Shown: positions 16,462 through 24,764 of the stretch, one piece after another | How the letters are laid out: every line of letters starts with the position of its first letter | Numbering within the stretch: position 1 is the stretch's first letter | NCBI RefSeq assembly: GCF_017377775.1 | Contig: NZ_JAFVLN010000004.1 | Location: 186,001-250,000 of the forward strand | From: Streptomyces sp. VRA16 Mangrove soil | Lineage (GTDB): Bacteria; Actinomycetota; Actinomycetes; Streptomycetales; Streptomycetaceae | Reading direction: 5' to 3' | Length of the DNA stretch: 64,000 nucleotides | Program-made: the position numbers and the translations under genes | The notes under the pieces: generated by a model | Told to the model about the DNA's origin: nothing | Seen by the model: only the letters and a program-made list of their open reading frames with translations | Database searches by the model: none

Positions 16462-18438
16462 ATGAACACGGTGCCCCACCAACCCCCCGCTTCTCAACCG
16501 CCCCCACCCCAGGGACACATGATCGTCTGTGGTGGGGACGCGCTCGCCGAGCGGCTGGCCGCCGAGTTGCGGAGTCTGTACGGGGAGCAGGTCACCGTCG
16601 TCGTTCCCACCGCGCCGCCCGACCCCAGCGGGCGCACCGCCCCCGCGGCCCGCGTCCGTGCCACCGCGCTGCTGGCGCGCATGCAGTCCGTGATCAACCG
16701 CAGCACGCCCGAGAACGGTCACCCGGTGGCGCCGCCGCAGGTGCAGCAGGCCACCGTGCTCGACGAGCAGGCCCTCTCGGACGCGGGCGTGACCGGGGCG
16801 ACGGCGCTCGCGCTGGTGCATGACGACGACGAGACGAACATCCGTGCCGCGCTGGCCGCCCGCCGGCTCAACCCTCAACTGCGCCTGGTCATCCGCCTGT
16901 ACAACCGCAGCCTCGGCCGGCATCTGGCCGATCTGCTCGACCAGGCGGCCGCGCTGTCCACGCCAGGACTCGATCCGGAGGCCCTGGACACGTCCACGAC
17001 GGTCCTGTCGGACGCCGACACCGCGGCCCCGGCGCTCGCGGCCAGCGCGGTCGCGGGGACCAGCAAGGTCGTCCAGGCCGACGGGCTGCTGCTGCGCGCC
17101 GTCGAGCGGAACCCGCCGGGGCGCGGCGAGGTGCCGGACCCGGGGCTCGCGACGCTCGCGCTGCTCTCGGCGACCACCAACGACCCGGCGGGAGCGGAGG
17201 GTTCGGACGCGGACGACGGGCGTGAGGGGCCGCTGCTGCTGCCCGACGACCTCACCGTCGCCGCCGCCACCGGCCGCGGCACCGTGGTCCTGGAGGCGGT
17301 CACGCCCGCTGAACGGGCCACCCCCGCCTGGTCGTCGGCCACCCGCGGCATGCCGCTCGGCTCCCTGTTCTCGCGTCGCCTGCGCTGGTCCCTGTTCGGT
17401 CTGGCCGCCAGCGTCCTCGGCCTCGCGATCGCCACCTGGGCCACCAGCGGCGTGCCCCCGCTGCACGCCGGGTACCTCACCCTGCTCGACCTGTTCGCCA
17501 TCGACGACCCGGCGATCGGCGAGCCGGCCTCCCGCAAGGTGCTTCAACTCCTCACCGGGTTCGCCGGGTTGCTGCTGCTCCCGGTGCTGCTGGCCGCGGT
17601 CCTGGAGGCGCTGGGCACGTTCCGCGGCACGGGTGCGCTGCGCCGCCCGCCGCGCGGCCTGTCCGGGCACATCGTGCTGCTCGGCCTCGGCAAGGTGGGC
17701 ACCCGCGTCCTGTCCCGGCTCGGTGAACTCGGCATCCCGGTGGTGTGCGTGGAGGAGGACCCGGAGGCGCGCGGCATCCCGCTGGCCCGCGGCCTGCGCG
17801 TGCCCACGGTGATCGGTGACGCCACGTCGGACGCGGTCCTGGAGGCCGCGAAGATCCACCGCGCACACGCCCTGCTCGCCCTGACCAGCGCCGACACCAC
17901 CAATCTGGAGGCGGCCCTGTCGGCCCGCGCACTCAACCCGGACCTGCGGGTGGTGCTCCGCCTGTACGACGACGCGTTCGCCGCCGCCGTGTACCGCACC
18001 CTGCGCGCCGCCCACCCCCGCGCGCTCACCCGCAGCCGCAGTGTGTCGACGCTGGCCGCGCCGGCCTTCGCCGGGGCGATGATGGGCCGGCAGATCCTGG
18101 GCGCCATCCCGGTCGAGCGCGGTGTGCTGCTCTTCGCGGCGCTGGAGGTGGCCGGTCATCCGCAGCTGGAGGGCCGCACGATCGCGGAGTCGTTCCGTGC
18201 GGGGCACTGGCGGGTCCTCGCCCTGGACGCGACCGCCCCGGCGGAGCGCCGCCCGGACCTCGCCGCCTCCCCGGCCGAGGGCACCAGTACGCACCGGCCG
18301 ACCGGGCTGGTCTGGAACCTGCACGACGGCTATGTCCTGCGCCCGCAGGACCGGGTCGTGCTCGCCGCGACCCGGCAGGGCCTGGCCGAACTCCTCGGAC
18401 GCGGTCACACTTCCCGTCGGGCCGCGCACCGCACGTAG
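16462..18438 (+). CDS. Membrane protein with two TrkA-N/RCK NAD-binding domains
   Basis: 658 residues. Residues ~19-150 form a degenerate TrkA-N Rossmann domain (GHMIVCGGDALAERLAAELR, ending DDDETNIRAALAARRLNPQL with RLVIRLYN). Two membrane helices follow (SLFGLAASVLGLAIATWATS and LLTGFAGLLLLPVLLAAVLE), then a canonical TrkA-N domain GHIVLLGLGKVGTRVLSRLG with the acidic strand end VVCVEEDPEA and the repeated signature TNLEAALSARALNPDLRVVLRLYDD. RCK domains gate K+ channels and transporters by binding NAD(H) or nucleotides. No TVGYGD selectivity filter is present between the helices, so ion conduction is doubtful or needs a partner. Start at ATG 16462; a TTG four codons upstream is possible. 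Confidence 0.85.
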   Translation: MNTVPHQPPASQPPPPQGHMIVCGGDALAERLAAELRSLYGEQVTVVVPTAPPDPSGRTAPAARVRATALLARMQSVINRSTPENGHPVAPPQVQQATVLDEQALSDAGVTGATALALVHDDDETNIRAALAARRLNPQLRLVIRLYNRSLGRHLADLLDQAAALSTPGLDPEALDTSTTVLSDADTAAPALAASAVAGTSKVVQADGLLLRAVERNPPGRGEVPDPGLATLALLSATTNDPAGAEGSDADDGREGPLLLPDDLTVAAATGRGTVVLEAVTPAERATPAWSSATRGMPLGSLFSRRLRWSLFGLAASVLGLAIATWATSGVPPLHAGYLTLLDLFAIDDPAIGEPASRKVLQLLTGFAGLLLLPVLLAAVLEALGTFRGTGALRRPPRGLSGHIVLLGLGKVGTRVLSRLGELGIPVVCVEEDPEARGIPLARGLRVPTVIGDATSDAVLEAAKIHRAHALLALTSADTTNLEAALSARALNPDLRVVLRLYDDAFAAAVYRTLRAAHPRALTRSRSVSTLAAPAFAGAMMGRQILGAIPVERGVLLFAALEVAGHPQLEGRTIAESFRAGHWRVLALDATAPAERRPDLAASPAEGTSTHRPTGLVWNLHDGYVLRPQDRVVLAATRQGLAELLGRGHTSRRAAHRT

Positions 18439-18464
18439 CCCGGGACCGGGACGGAAGGGGCGTT

Positions 18465-19742
18465 GTGAAGGACACGGCGAAGGACCGGCAGGAGCAGGGC
18501 TCGAAGGCACCGGCCGAGCCGCGGAGCCTGTGGCGGCACCGGGACTTCCTGCTGCTGTGGAGCGGGCAGACGGTGAGCGAGATGGGCTCGGCGGTCACCC
18601 AGCTCGCCCTGCCGCTGGTCGCGGTCGCCGTCCTGGACGCGAGCACGTTCGAGGTGGGGCTGCTCACGGCGGCGGCCACGGTGGCATTCGCGTTGATCGC
18701 GCTGCCCGCAGGAGCGGTGGTCGACGGCCGCTCCAAGCGGTCCGTGATGACCGTCTGCAACGTGCTGCGGCTGCTGATCATCGGTTCCGTACCGGTGGCG
18801 GCCGCCCTCGGCGCGCTGACGATGACGCAGCTGTACGTCGTCGCGGTCACGGCCGGGGTGTGCACGGTGTTCTTCGACGTCTCGTACCAGAGTTACGTGC
18901 CGACGCTGGTCGGCGCCGGCCAGCGAATGGACGCCAACAGCAAGCTGGGCACGACCCAGGCGTTCGCGCTGCTCGGCGGTCCTGGCGTGGGCGGCGGGCT
19001 CGTCGCCGCGTTCGGGGCGGCCGGGGCCATGACGGCCGACGCGCTCTCGTACGCGGTGTCGATCGTGACCCTCTCCGGGATCAGGACCCGCGAGGAGCCG
19101 CCGCCCGCCCGGCGCGAGGACGAGACGCTGCGCGGCCGCATCGCGGAGGGGCTGCGGTTCGTGCTGCACCACGAGGTGCTGCGCAAGGTCGTGGCGTGCA
19201 CCGGTACGGCGAACTTCTTCGGCGGCATGGCCACGGCGCTCGAAGTGGTCTTCCTCGTCCGGGAGTTGGACGTCAGCCCCGCGCTGACCGGTCTGGTCAT
19301 GGCGGCGTCGGCGGTCGGCGGCGTCCTGGGCGGCGTGTTCGCGGGGCGGCTCGCCGCGCGGATCGGTTCGGCGCGGATCATGTGGGTGTCGACGTTGGTG
19401 TTCTGCGCTCCGCACATCGCCACGGCGTTCGCGTCGCGCGGCTGGGGCGTGCTGCTGTTCGTGCTGGGCTACGGCATGACGTACTTCTCGGGCATGGTCT
19501 ACAACGTGGCGCAGCTCAGCTACCGGCAGTCGGTGACGCCGCCGGAGCTGATGGGCCGGATGAACGCGGCGGTGCGCTGGGTGGTGTGGGGCACCCTGCC
19601 GCTCGGCGGCGTCCTCGGCGGACTGCTCGGCTCGCTGATCGGGGTGCGCCCCACCCTGGTGATCTCGCTGATCGGGTCCTGGGCGGCGGGCTGGTTCGTG
19701 TTCTTCTCACCGCTGCGCAGGATGCGCGACGTCACCGACTGA
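18465..19742 (+). CDS. MFS transporter (MFS_3/enterobactin-exporter-like)
   Basis: 425 residues beginning GTG 18465 with GGAAGGGG 4 nt upstream. The helix 1 region RHRDFLLLWSGQTVSEMGSAVTQLALPLVA and the loop VVDGRSKRSVM match the MFS_3 family (EntS and macrolide exporter-like proteins). Twelve hydrophobic segments. Typical substrates are siderophores or hydrophobic drugs, but none can be assigned. It follows the RCK protein by 26 bp in the same direction, and may be co-transcribed. Convergent with the racemase-like gene 7 bp downstream. Confidence 0.88.
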   Translation: MKDTAKDRQEQGSKAPAEPRSLWRHRDFLLLWSGQTVSEMGSAVTQLALPLVAVAVLDASTFEVGLLTAAATVAFALIALPAGAVVDGRSKRSVMTVCNVLRLLIIGSVPVAAALGALTMTQLYVVAVTAGVCTVFFDVSYQSYVPTLVGAGQRMDANSKLGTTQAFALLGGPGVGGGLVAAFGAAGAMTADALSYAVSIVTLSGIRTREEPPPARREDETLRGRIAEGLRFVLHHEVLRKVVACTGTANFFGGMATALEVVFLVRELDVSPALTGLVMAASAVGGVLGGVFAGRLAARIGSARIMWVSTLVFCAPHIATAFASRGWGVLLFVLGYGMTYFSGMVYNVAQLSYRQSVTPPELMGRMNAAVRWVVWGTLPLGGVLGGLLGSLIGVRPTLVISLIGSWAAGWFVFFSPLRRMRDVTD

Positions 19743-19749
19743 CATGGCC

Positions 19750-20478
19750 TCAGGCCCGGGTGTTCGGTGGCCAGTTGCGGATCTCCTTGGGCCGGGGCGG
19801 CGCGTACGTGCGCACCTTCGACGTGGTCAGGCCCATCCGTACCAGGGACTCGGCGATGGTCACGGCGGCGGCCACCCCGTCGACGACGGGCACGCCGGTG
19901 CGCGCGACGACCTGTTCCGTCAGCCCGGCCATACCGCCGCAGCCCAGGCAGATGACCTCGGCGCGGTCCGACTCGACGGCGGCGACGGCCTGTTCGACGA
20001 TCGCGGCGACGGCGGCGTCCGGGTCCTCCTCCAGGGCGAGCACGGGCAGCCCGCTGGCCCGCACCGAGGCGAGCCGGTCGGTGAGACCCGCGAGTTTGAG
20101 GCGGTCCTCGATGAGCGGCACGGCCCGGTCGAGGGTGGTGACGACGGAGTACTTGTGGCCGAGGAACTGGGCGGTGCTCGCCGCGGCCTCGGTGATGTCG
20201 ACGACCGGCACGTCGAGGAGTTCCTGGAGCCCCTCGCGGCCGTGCTCGCCGTAACCGGCCTGGATGACGGCGTCGTACGGCTCCTTGTAGGCGCGCACCT
20301 TCTCCATGACGGCGATGGCGGCGAGATAGCTCTCGTAGTTGCCCTCGCAGGACTCGGGGCCGAAGTCCGGGGTGAGCGGGACGATCTCGGTGCCGGGTGC
20401 GGCGACGGCCTCGGCCTGCTGGGCGATGCTCTTCGTCATCGTCTCGGTGGTGTTGACGTTCGCGACGAGGATGCGCAT
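19750..20478 (-). CDS. Asp/Glu/hydantoin racemase-family protein, first cysteine missing
   Basis: 242 residues starting MRILVANVNTTETMT, with AGGAGA 6 nt upstream. Overall match to hydantoin/allantoin racemases: ITEAAASTAQFLGHKYSVVTTL, VICLGCGGMAGLTEQV (second catalytic cysteine, Cys180), and VVDGVAAAVTIAESLV. At the place of the first catalytic cysteine (usual CFGDPG) it reads IQAGYGEHGREGL, that is Ala74 with no cysteine. Classical two-base racemisation therefore looks impaired, unless another residue (Cys44 in PESCEGN) takes over. Lies 35 bp after the NCS1 permease gene in the same operon, pointing to hydantoin, allantoin or a related ring compound. Confidence 0.83.
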   Translation of the reverse strand: MRILVANVNTTETMTKSIAQQAEAVAAPGTEIVPLTPDFGPESCEGNYESYLAAIAVMEKVRAYKEPYDAVIQAGYGEHGREGLQELLDVPVVDITEAAASTAQFLGHKYSVVTTLDRAVPLIEDRLKLAGLTDRLASVRASGLPVLALEEDPDAAVAAIVEQAVAAVESDRAEVICLGCGGMAGLTEQVVARTGVPVVDGVAAAVTIAESLVRMGLTTSKVRTYAPPRPKEIRNWPPNTRA

Positions 20479-20513
20479 GAGGGGTCTCCTGAACAGCGGG
20501 AACTGCGGGGGTG

Positions 20514-22016
20514 TCACTCGGCGGCGACGGCAATGGGTTCGCCGTCGACGTGCTCGTAGGTCTGGGTGCGGTCGCTCACGAGCCAGTACAGCGCGGCGGC
20601 GAGCAGCGCGCCGATGAACCACGAGAAGCCCGAGATGCCGGAGAAGGCGGGCACGAGCGCGACGACCACGGCGCAGCCGGCGGCGGGGACGAAGGCGCCG
20701 ACCGCCTTCGGATTGACGCCGCTGCGGTAGTGGTAGGCGCCGGCCGGGTCCTCGGTGTACAGGTGCGGGACGTTGATCTGCGCCTTGCGCAGCAGCCAGT
20801 AGTCGGCCATGACGACACCGAAGACGGGGCCGAGCAGCGCGCCGAGTCCGCCGAGGAAGTAGGTGACGGCGACCGGGCTGTCGTACAGGTTCCAGGGCAG
20901 GATCACGAGTCCGACGACGGCGCTGACGACGCCCGCGCTGCGGAAGGTGAGCCGCTGCGGGAAGAGGTTGACCAGCATGTAGACGGGGGCGACGAAGTTC
21001 GCGAGGAGGTTCACCGCGACCGTCAGCATCAGCAGGGCGAGACAGGCGAGGGCCAGCAGCGCCGTGCTGGGGATGGTCCGCACGATGTCGGTGGGGCTGG
21101 TGATGACCTCGCCGTCGATCCGGAACTGGGCGCCGCTGAGCACCGCGGCGATGGCCGCGAAGAACAGCATGTTCACTGGGATGCCGATGAGGTTGCCGCG
21201 GACGATGGCCCGGTTTGAGGTCGCGGAGCGCGTGAAGTCACAGAAGTTGAGGACGAACGTGCCGTAGACGACGACCCACAGCGCGGCGGCCTCGAAGATG
21301 TGCAGCCACTGGGCGCCGCCGGTGAAGTGGGTGGCGCCGCTGAGCGCGATCGCCCCGTCGGCCTTGACGAACATCCACACCGCGAGCGCCAGCATGGTGA
21401 CCAGGACGGTGGGCGCGGCGATCGCCATGTAGCGGCGGATGACCTGCATGCCGAAGCTGACGATGAGGACCTGCACCAGCCACAGGAACAGGAAGGTGAC
21501 CCAGCCGAGCGTGGACAGCCCGAGGAAGGAGTTCGTGTCGTACGCGGCCGAGCCCGGCCAGATCGCCTTGAGCAGGGTGCGCAGCACCTGGGAGGCGAGA
21601 TAGGTCTGGATGCCGAACCAGGCGATGGCCACCGATCCCCGGACCACGGCGGGGAGTTGGGAGCCGCGCACCCCGAAGGCGATCCGGCTCATCACCGGGA
21701 ACGGGACACCCGTGCGGTGTCCCATCCGTCCGGAGAGGGTGAGCAGCCCGAACAGCAGCGCCGAGGCGATGGCGAACGCGATGAGGATGTCCCACACGCT
21801 CATGCCGAGGGCGAAGAGCCCGATGGCGAAGGCGTAGTTGCCGAGGCTGTGCACGTCGTTGCCCCAGAGGGTGAAGACGTTGTACGCGCCCCAGCTGCGG
21901 CCCTGGATCTTGGTCGGGGCCAGATCACGGTGGTACAGGCGCGGACTGATGTCCATGCCCGCCACGGTGGGCGGCTCCGGCGCCGGGGACGGGGTCCGTT
22001 GCTGAGCAGTGGCCAT
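20514..22016 (-). CDS. NCS1-family nucleobase/hydantoin/allantoin permease
   Basis: 500 residues starting at ATG 22016, with GGGAGGGG 6 nt upstream. The NCS1 signature region is clear: NVFTLWGNDVHSLGNYAFAIG, then RMGHRTGVPFPVMSRIAFGV and SVAIAWFGIQTYLASQ, and the late motif GPVFGVVMADYWLLRKAQINVPHLY. Twelve membrane helices are expected. NCS1 carriers take up uracil, cytosine, allantoin or hydantoins with Na+ or H+. Co-transcribed with the racemase-like gene, so a hydantoin or ureide substrate is favoured. A promoter with TTGACC and TAACGT boxes and a palindrome lies upstream. Confidence 0.9.
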   Translation of the reverse strand: MATAQQRTPSPAPEPPTVAGMDISPRLYHRDLAPTKIQGRSWGAYNVFTLWGNDVHSLGNYAFAIGLFALGMSVWDILIAFAIASALLFGLLTLSGRMGHRTGVPFPVMSRIAFGVRGSQLPAVVRGSVAIAWFGIQTYLASQVLRTLLKAIWPGSAAYDTNSFLGLSTLGWVTFLFLWLVQVLIVSFGMQVIRRYMAIAAPTVLVTMLALAVWMFVKADGAIALSGATHFTGGAQWLHIFEAAALWVVVYGTFVLNFCDFTRSATSNRAIVRGNLIGIPVNMLFFAAIAAVLSGAQFRIDGEVITSPTDIVRTIPSTALLALACLALLMLTVAVNLLANFVAPVYMLVNLFPQRLTFRSAGVVSAVVGLVILPWNLYDSPVAVTYFLGGLGALLGPVFGVVMADYWLLRKAQINVPHLYTEDPAGAYHYRSGVNPKAVGAFVPAAGCAVVVALVPAFSGISGFSWFIGALLAAALYWLVSDRTQTYEHVDGEPIAVAAE

Positions 22017-22049
22017 CGAGGACCCCTCCCGTTGCACTACGTTCCACTA

Positions 22050-22061
22050 TGCGAAATCGCA
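22050..22061. promoter_or_regulatory. Palindrome in the leader of the NCS1/racemase operon
   Basis: TGCGA-AA-TCGCA (22050-22061) is an exact 5-bp inverted repeat flanked by AT-richer bases. It sits between the predicted -10 box (22082-22087) and the NCS1 start codon, where a bound repressor would block elongation. IclR-type regulators of ureide genes bind sites of this general kind, but no such regulator is adjacent. Confidence 0.4.
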
Positions 22062-22081
22062 CTTCCGGTATTGCGGAGTGG

Positions 22082-22111
22082 ACGTTACGGGCGGGACTTT
22101 CCGCAGGTCAA
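22082..22111 (-). promoter_or_regulatory. Sigma70-like promoter of the NCS1 operon
   Basis: On the minus strand, TTGACC (22111-22106) and TAACGT (22087-22082) are separated by 18 bp. They lie 66 bp upstream of the NCS1 start codon. Confidence 0.45.
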
Positions 22112-22173
22112 CAGATTCCCGGCGGTGATCACTTGGTGAGAAACGCCATACTGCACGGGTCTTGCGTGTGTGA

Positions 22174-22761
22174 TCACCCCACACGTAGGGCGCTGACGAG
22201 CTTCAGGACGTCCTCGGTGGTGCCGGTCTCGCCGAGGCGCGGGAAGATCCGCTCGACGCTGCCGCGGTGGGCCTGCGCGTCGAGGTCCGTCATGGCGTCC
22301 GTGGCGAGGGTGACGTGGTAGCCGTGCTCGTGGGCGGCCCGGGCCGTGGACTCCACACCGATGCTGGTCGCGACACCGGTCAGCACGATCTGGGTGATGC
22401 CGCGGCGGCGCAGTTGCAGATCGAGGTCGGTGCCGAAGAACGCGGACCAGTTGCGCTTGGTCACGACGACGTCCTCCGGGTGCCCGGCGAGCGCGTCGAC
22501 GATCCGGTCCCAGCCGGCCGGCGGGGTCGCGGTGCGCGCCGCCCGCTCGGTGCGGCCGGGGACCATGTCGCCGCCGTCCGCGGCGAAGGAGACGCGGACC
22601 AGGACGACCGGGAGACCGGCGGCACGGAAGGCGTCGGCGAGGGCGACATTGCGCTCCACGACGTCGGCCGTGGCGTGCGGGGCGCCCGGAACCTCGGCGG
22701 TGCCGTTCTGCAGGTCGATCACGACGAGCGCGGTACGGGGGTCGAGAGTGGTGACAGGCAT
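22174..22761 (-). CDS. Isochorismatase-like hydrolase with Gly in place of the nucleophilic Cys
   Basis: 195 residues starting MPVTTLDPRTALVVIDLQNG. Asp16 and Lys102 (VVTKRNWSAFFGTDLD) of the Asp-Lys-Cys triad are present, but the usual cysteine (GVATNVCVESTAR) is replaced by Gly135 in GVATSIGVESTARAAHEHGY. Cysteine hydrolases of this fold cleave amides such as nicotinamide, N-carbamoylsarcosine or biuret; true isochorismatases also lack the cysteine, so a non-amidase reaction is possible. Position between an MFS exporter and the NCS1/racemase operon hints at ureide metabolism, but this remains inference. A GTG at 22779 is an alternative start. Confidence 0.85.
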   Translation of the reverse strand: MPVTTLDPRTALVVIDLQNGTAEVPGAPHATADVVERNVALADAFRAAGLPVVLVRVSFAADGGDMVPGRTERAARTATPPAGWDRIVDALAGHPEDVVVTKRNWSAFFGTDLDLQLRRRGITQIVLTGVATSIGVESTARAAHEHGYHVTLATDAMTDLDAQAHRGSVERIFPRLGETGTTEDVLKLVSALRVG

Positions 22762-22821
22762 GCTGAACTCGCTTTCCACACAAAGGGTTTGGGGAATTGA
22801 GGGGCAGGTTGGGGGGTGGTC

Positions 22822-24210
22822 TCAGGTGTCGCGGCCGACGCGGCCCAGTGAGCGGTCGACGACGCTCATCACGAGGAACAGCGCGGCCACGCCGATCAGC
22901 AGCCAGGCCATCCCGTGCAGTCCGGCGCTGGTGGCCCCGTCGCGGAAGAACGCCGCGTTGGCGGCGGAGGCGAGCAGGGCGCCGAGGTAGGTGAAGGTGC
23001 GCAGCAGACCGGAGGAGGAGCCCATCCGGGCCGGGTCGGCCTGTGCGTACAGGGCGTTCTGGTTGGCGAGTCCGATGAGGCCCTGCGGAATGCCGAAGCC
23101 GATGCCGATCAGGACCAGGACCCAGATCGGGGTGTCCGCGCCGAGCAGCAGCATGGCCGCGCACCCCAGGAGCTGGACGACCGAGCCGACCGCGAGCTTG
23201 GCGCGGATCTCGGGGCGGCGTCCGGTGAGGACGGTGACGAGGATGCCCATGGCGGACATCGGCAGCAGGAGCAGTCCGGCCTGCGATGCGCTCAGGCCGC
23301 GCCCTTCCTGCAGCCACTGTCCGTAGCCGTACAGGAAGGCGTACGAGGTGGTGTACGCGAGGAGTTGACGGCCGTAGGTGGCCAGGAGCGGGGCGTTGCC
23401 GCGCAGCACGCGCAGGTCGATGAAGGGTTCGGCGACGTCGTGCTCGCGCCGTACGAACCAGGCGCCGGCGGCGAGGCCGAGCACGGGCAGGTACCACTGG
23501 GCGAGGCCCGGCTCCATCAGGAACAACATGAACGCGGTGAGCGAGGCCGCGAAGAGCAGCATGCCCGGCACGTCGGTGCGGCCCGGCGCACCCTTGGGGG
23601 CGCCCTTGGGCAGTCGGCGCACGCCGAGGAAGAGGCAGATCACCGACAGCGGGACGTTCACGGCGAAGATCAGGTGCCAGCCGCCCAGGCCGATCAGGAC
23701 GCCGCCGAGCGTCGGTCCGACGACGGCGATGACCTGTGCGGAGGCGGTCAGTGCGGCGAGGATGCCGCTGGGACTCTTCAGGCCGGTGCGCTCGGCCTCG
23801 GTGCGCAGCAGGGACATCGACGCCGGGTACGCGGCGGAGGTACCGAAGCCGAGCAGCACCCGGGACAGGACGAGCACCCACAGGCTGGGCGCGAGCACGC
23901 CGAGGAGTCCGGCGACACCGACGAGCGCGGTGCCTGTCAGATAGAGCAGCCGCGGCCCGTACGAGTCGACGAGCCGGCCGATGACCGGCTGGCCGACGGC
24001 CGTGGCGAGGTAGAGCCCGGACACCAGCCAGGCGGTCTGGGACGGCGGTGCCCCGAAGGCCCGGCCGATCGGGATCAGCGCCACCGCGAGCATGGAGGAG
24101 TTGATCGGGTTCAGGACCGAACCCAGGATCATCGGCGCGACGAGGCGCCGGTCGAACCCACCGGGTTCGGCCGAGCGCGCACGGCGCAGCCGCTCGGCAA
24201 GGCTGATCAC
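22822..24210 (-). CDS. MFS transporter, DHA2-like drug efflux type
   Basis: 462 residues starting at GTG 24210 inside the MarR stop codon (GTGA overlap). Helix 1 region LVAPMILGSVLNPINSSMLAVALIPIGRAFG and the motif GRLVDSYGPRLLYLTG followed by RVLLGFGTSAAYPASMSLL are those of DHA2-type multidrug antiporters. The coupling to a MarR repressor strongly suggests export of a toxic or phenolic compound that is also the MarR ligand. The isochorismatase-like gene follows by 60 bp and may be the third gene of the transcript. Confidence 0.9.
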   Translation of the reverse strand: MISLAERLRRARSAEPGGFDRRLVAPMILGSVLNPINSSMLAVALIPIGRAFGAPPSQTAWLVSGLYLATAVGQPVIGRLVDSYGPRLLYLTGTALVGVAGLLGVLAPSLWVLVLSRVLLGFGTSAAYPASMSLLRTEAERTGLKSPSGILAALTASAQVIAVVGPTLGGVLIGLGGWHLIFAVNVPLSVICLFLGVRRLPKGAPKGAPGRTDVPGMLLFAASLTAFMLFLMEPGLAQWYLPVLGLAAGAWFVRREHDVAEPFIDLRVLRGNAPLLATYGRQLLAYTTSYAFLYGYGQWLQEGRGLSASQAGLLLLPMSAMGILVTVLTGRRPEIRAKLAVGSVVQLLGCAAMLLLGADTPIWVLVLIGIGFGIPQGLIGLANQNALYAQADPARMGSSSGLLRTFTYLGALLASAANAAFFRDGATSAGLHGMAWLLIGVAALFLVMSVVDRSLGRVGRDT

Positions 24211-24668
24211 GCCTGCGCCACCTCGTCGAGGAGGGCCATGGCGGTGATCACCGCTTGGATCTGTTCCTCGGTGCCGTGCTCGTCCAGGGCGCGGGCGAGC
24301 CAGGCGCGGCGGGCCTCTCGGTCGCCCTTGCGCCGCGCGAGGCCGCTCTCGGTGAGCGTGACGAGCTGGCGCCGCCGGTCGCCGGGGTCGGGGGTGCGCA
24401 CGACGAACCCGACCTCTTCGAGGGCGATCACGACCTTGGCCATGGACTGCGGGCGGACACCCTCGATCGTGGCGAGGTCGCTCGCGGACGCGGGTCCTGT
24501 CTTGTCGAGGCGGGCGAGGACGGAGGCCTGCGCCGGGGAGAGCTCGATCTCCCCGTCCGTGCCGCCGAGCTGGGCGCGGAGCTTGCGCCGGAGCCTGCCG
24601 ACCACCACCCACACGTCGGCGGCCGCCTGCACGGCGGCCTCGGAGGCGGGTTCTTGCTTCTCGGTCAT
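24207..24668 (-). CDS. MarR-family transcriptional regulator
   Basis: 153 residues starting MTEKQEPASEAAVQAAADVW. The winged helix is LSPAQASVLARLDKTGPASASDLATIEGVRP with QSMAKVVIALEEVGFVVRTPDPGDRRRQLVTLTESG, the full MarR HTH plus wing. First gene of an operon with the DHA2-like MFS pump, a classical MarR arrangement. A 48-bp element with 16-bp perfect arms (24683-24730) starts 15 bp upstream and may serve as its operator. Confidence 0.92.
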   Translation of the reverse strand: MTEKQEPASEAAVQAAADVWVVVGRLRRKLRAQLGGTDGEIELSPAQASVLARLDKTGPASASDLATIEGVRPQSMAKVVIALEEVGFVVRTPDPGDRRRQLVTLTESGLARRKGDREARRAWLARALDEHGTEEQIQAVITAMALLDEVAQA

Positions 24669-24682
24669 ACCCCTACCGTAAA

Positions 24683-24730
24683 TCGACAGCCCAGACTGCA
24701 CAACTAAGGCTGCACAGTCTGGGCTGTCGA
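24683..24730. promoter_or_regulatory. Long inverted repeat: MarR operator and/or MerR-gene terminator
   Basis: Arms TCGACAGCCCAGACTG (24683-24698) and CAGTCTGGGCTGTCGA (24715-24730) are exact inverted 16-mers with a 16-nt centre. The element is 35 bp downstream of the MerR gene stop and 15 bp upstream of the MarR start, both read on the minus strand. It could end the MerR transcript, be the MarR operator, or both. The palindromic centre CACAACTAAGGCTGCA is AT-richer and would suit a promoter. Confidence 0.6.
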
Positions 24731-24764
24731 GTGAGCGGCGGCTGGTCCCGTCCTGCCAGGCCGG

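Noticed and set aside
16462..18438. Calling the RCK protein a potassium channel
   Set aside because: No selectivity-filter sequence is visible between the two helices, so only a general description is given.
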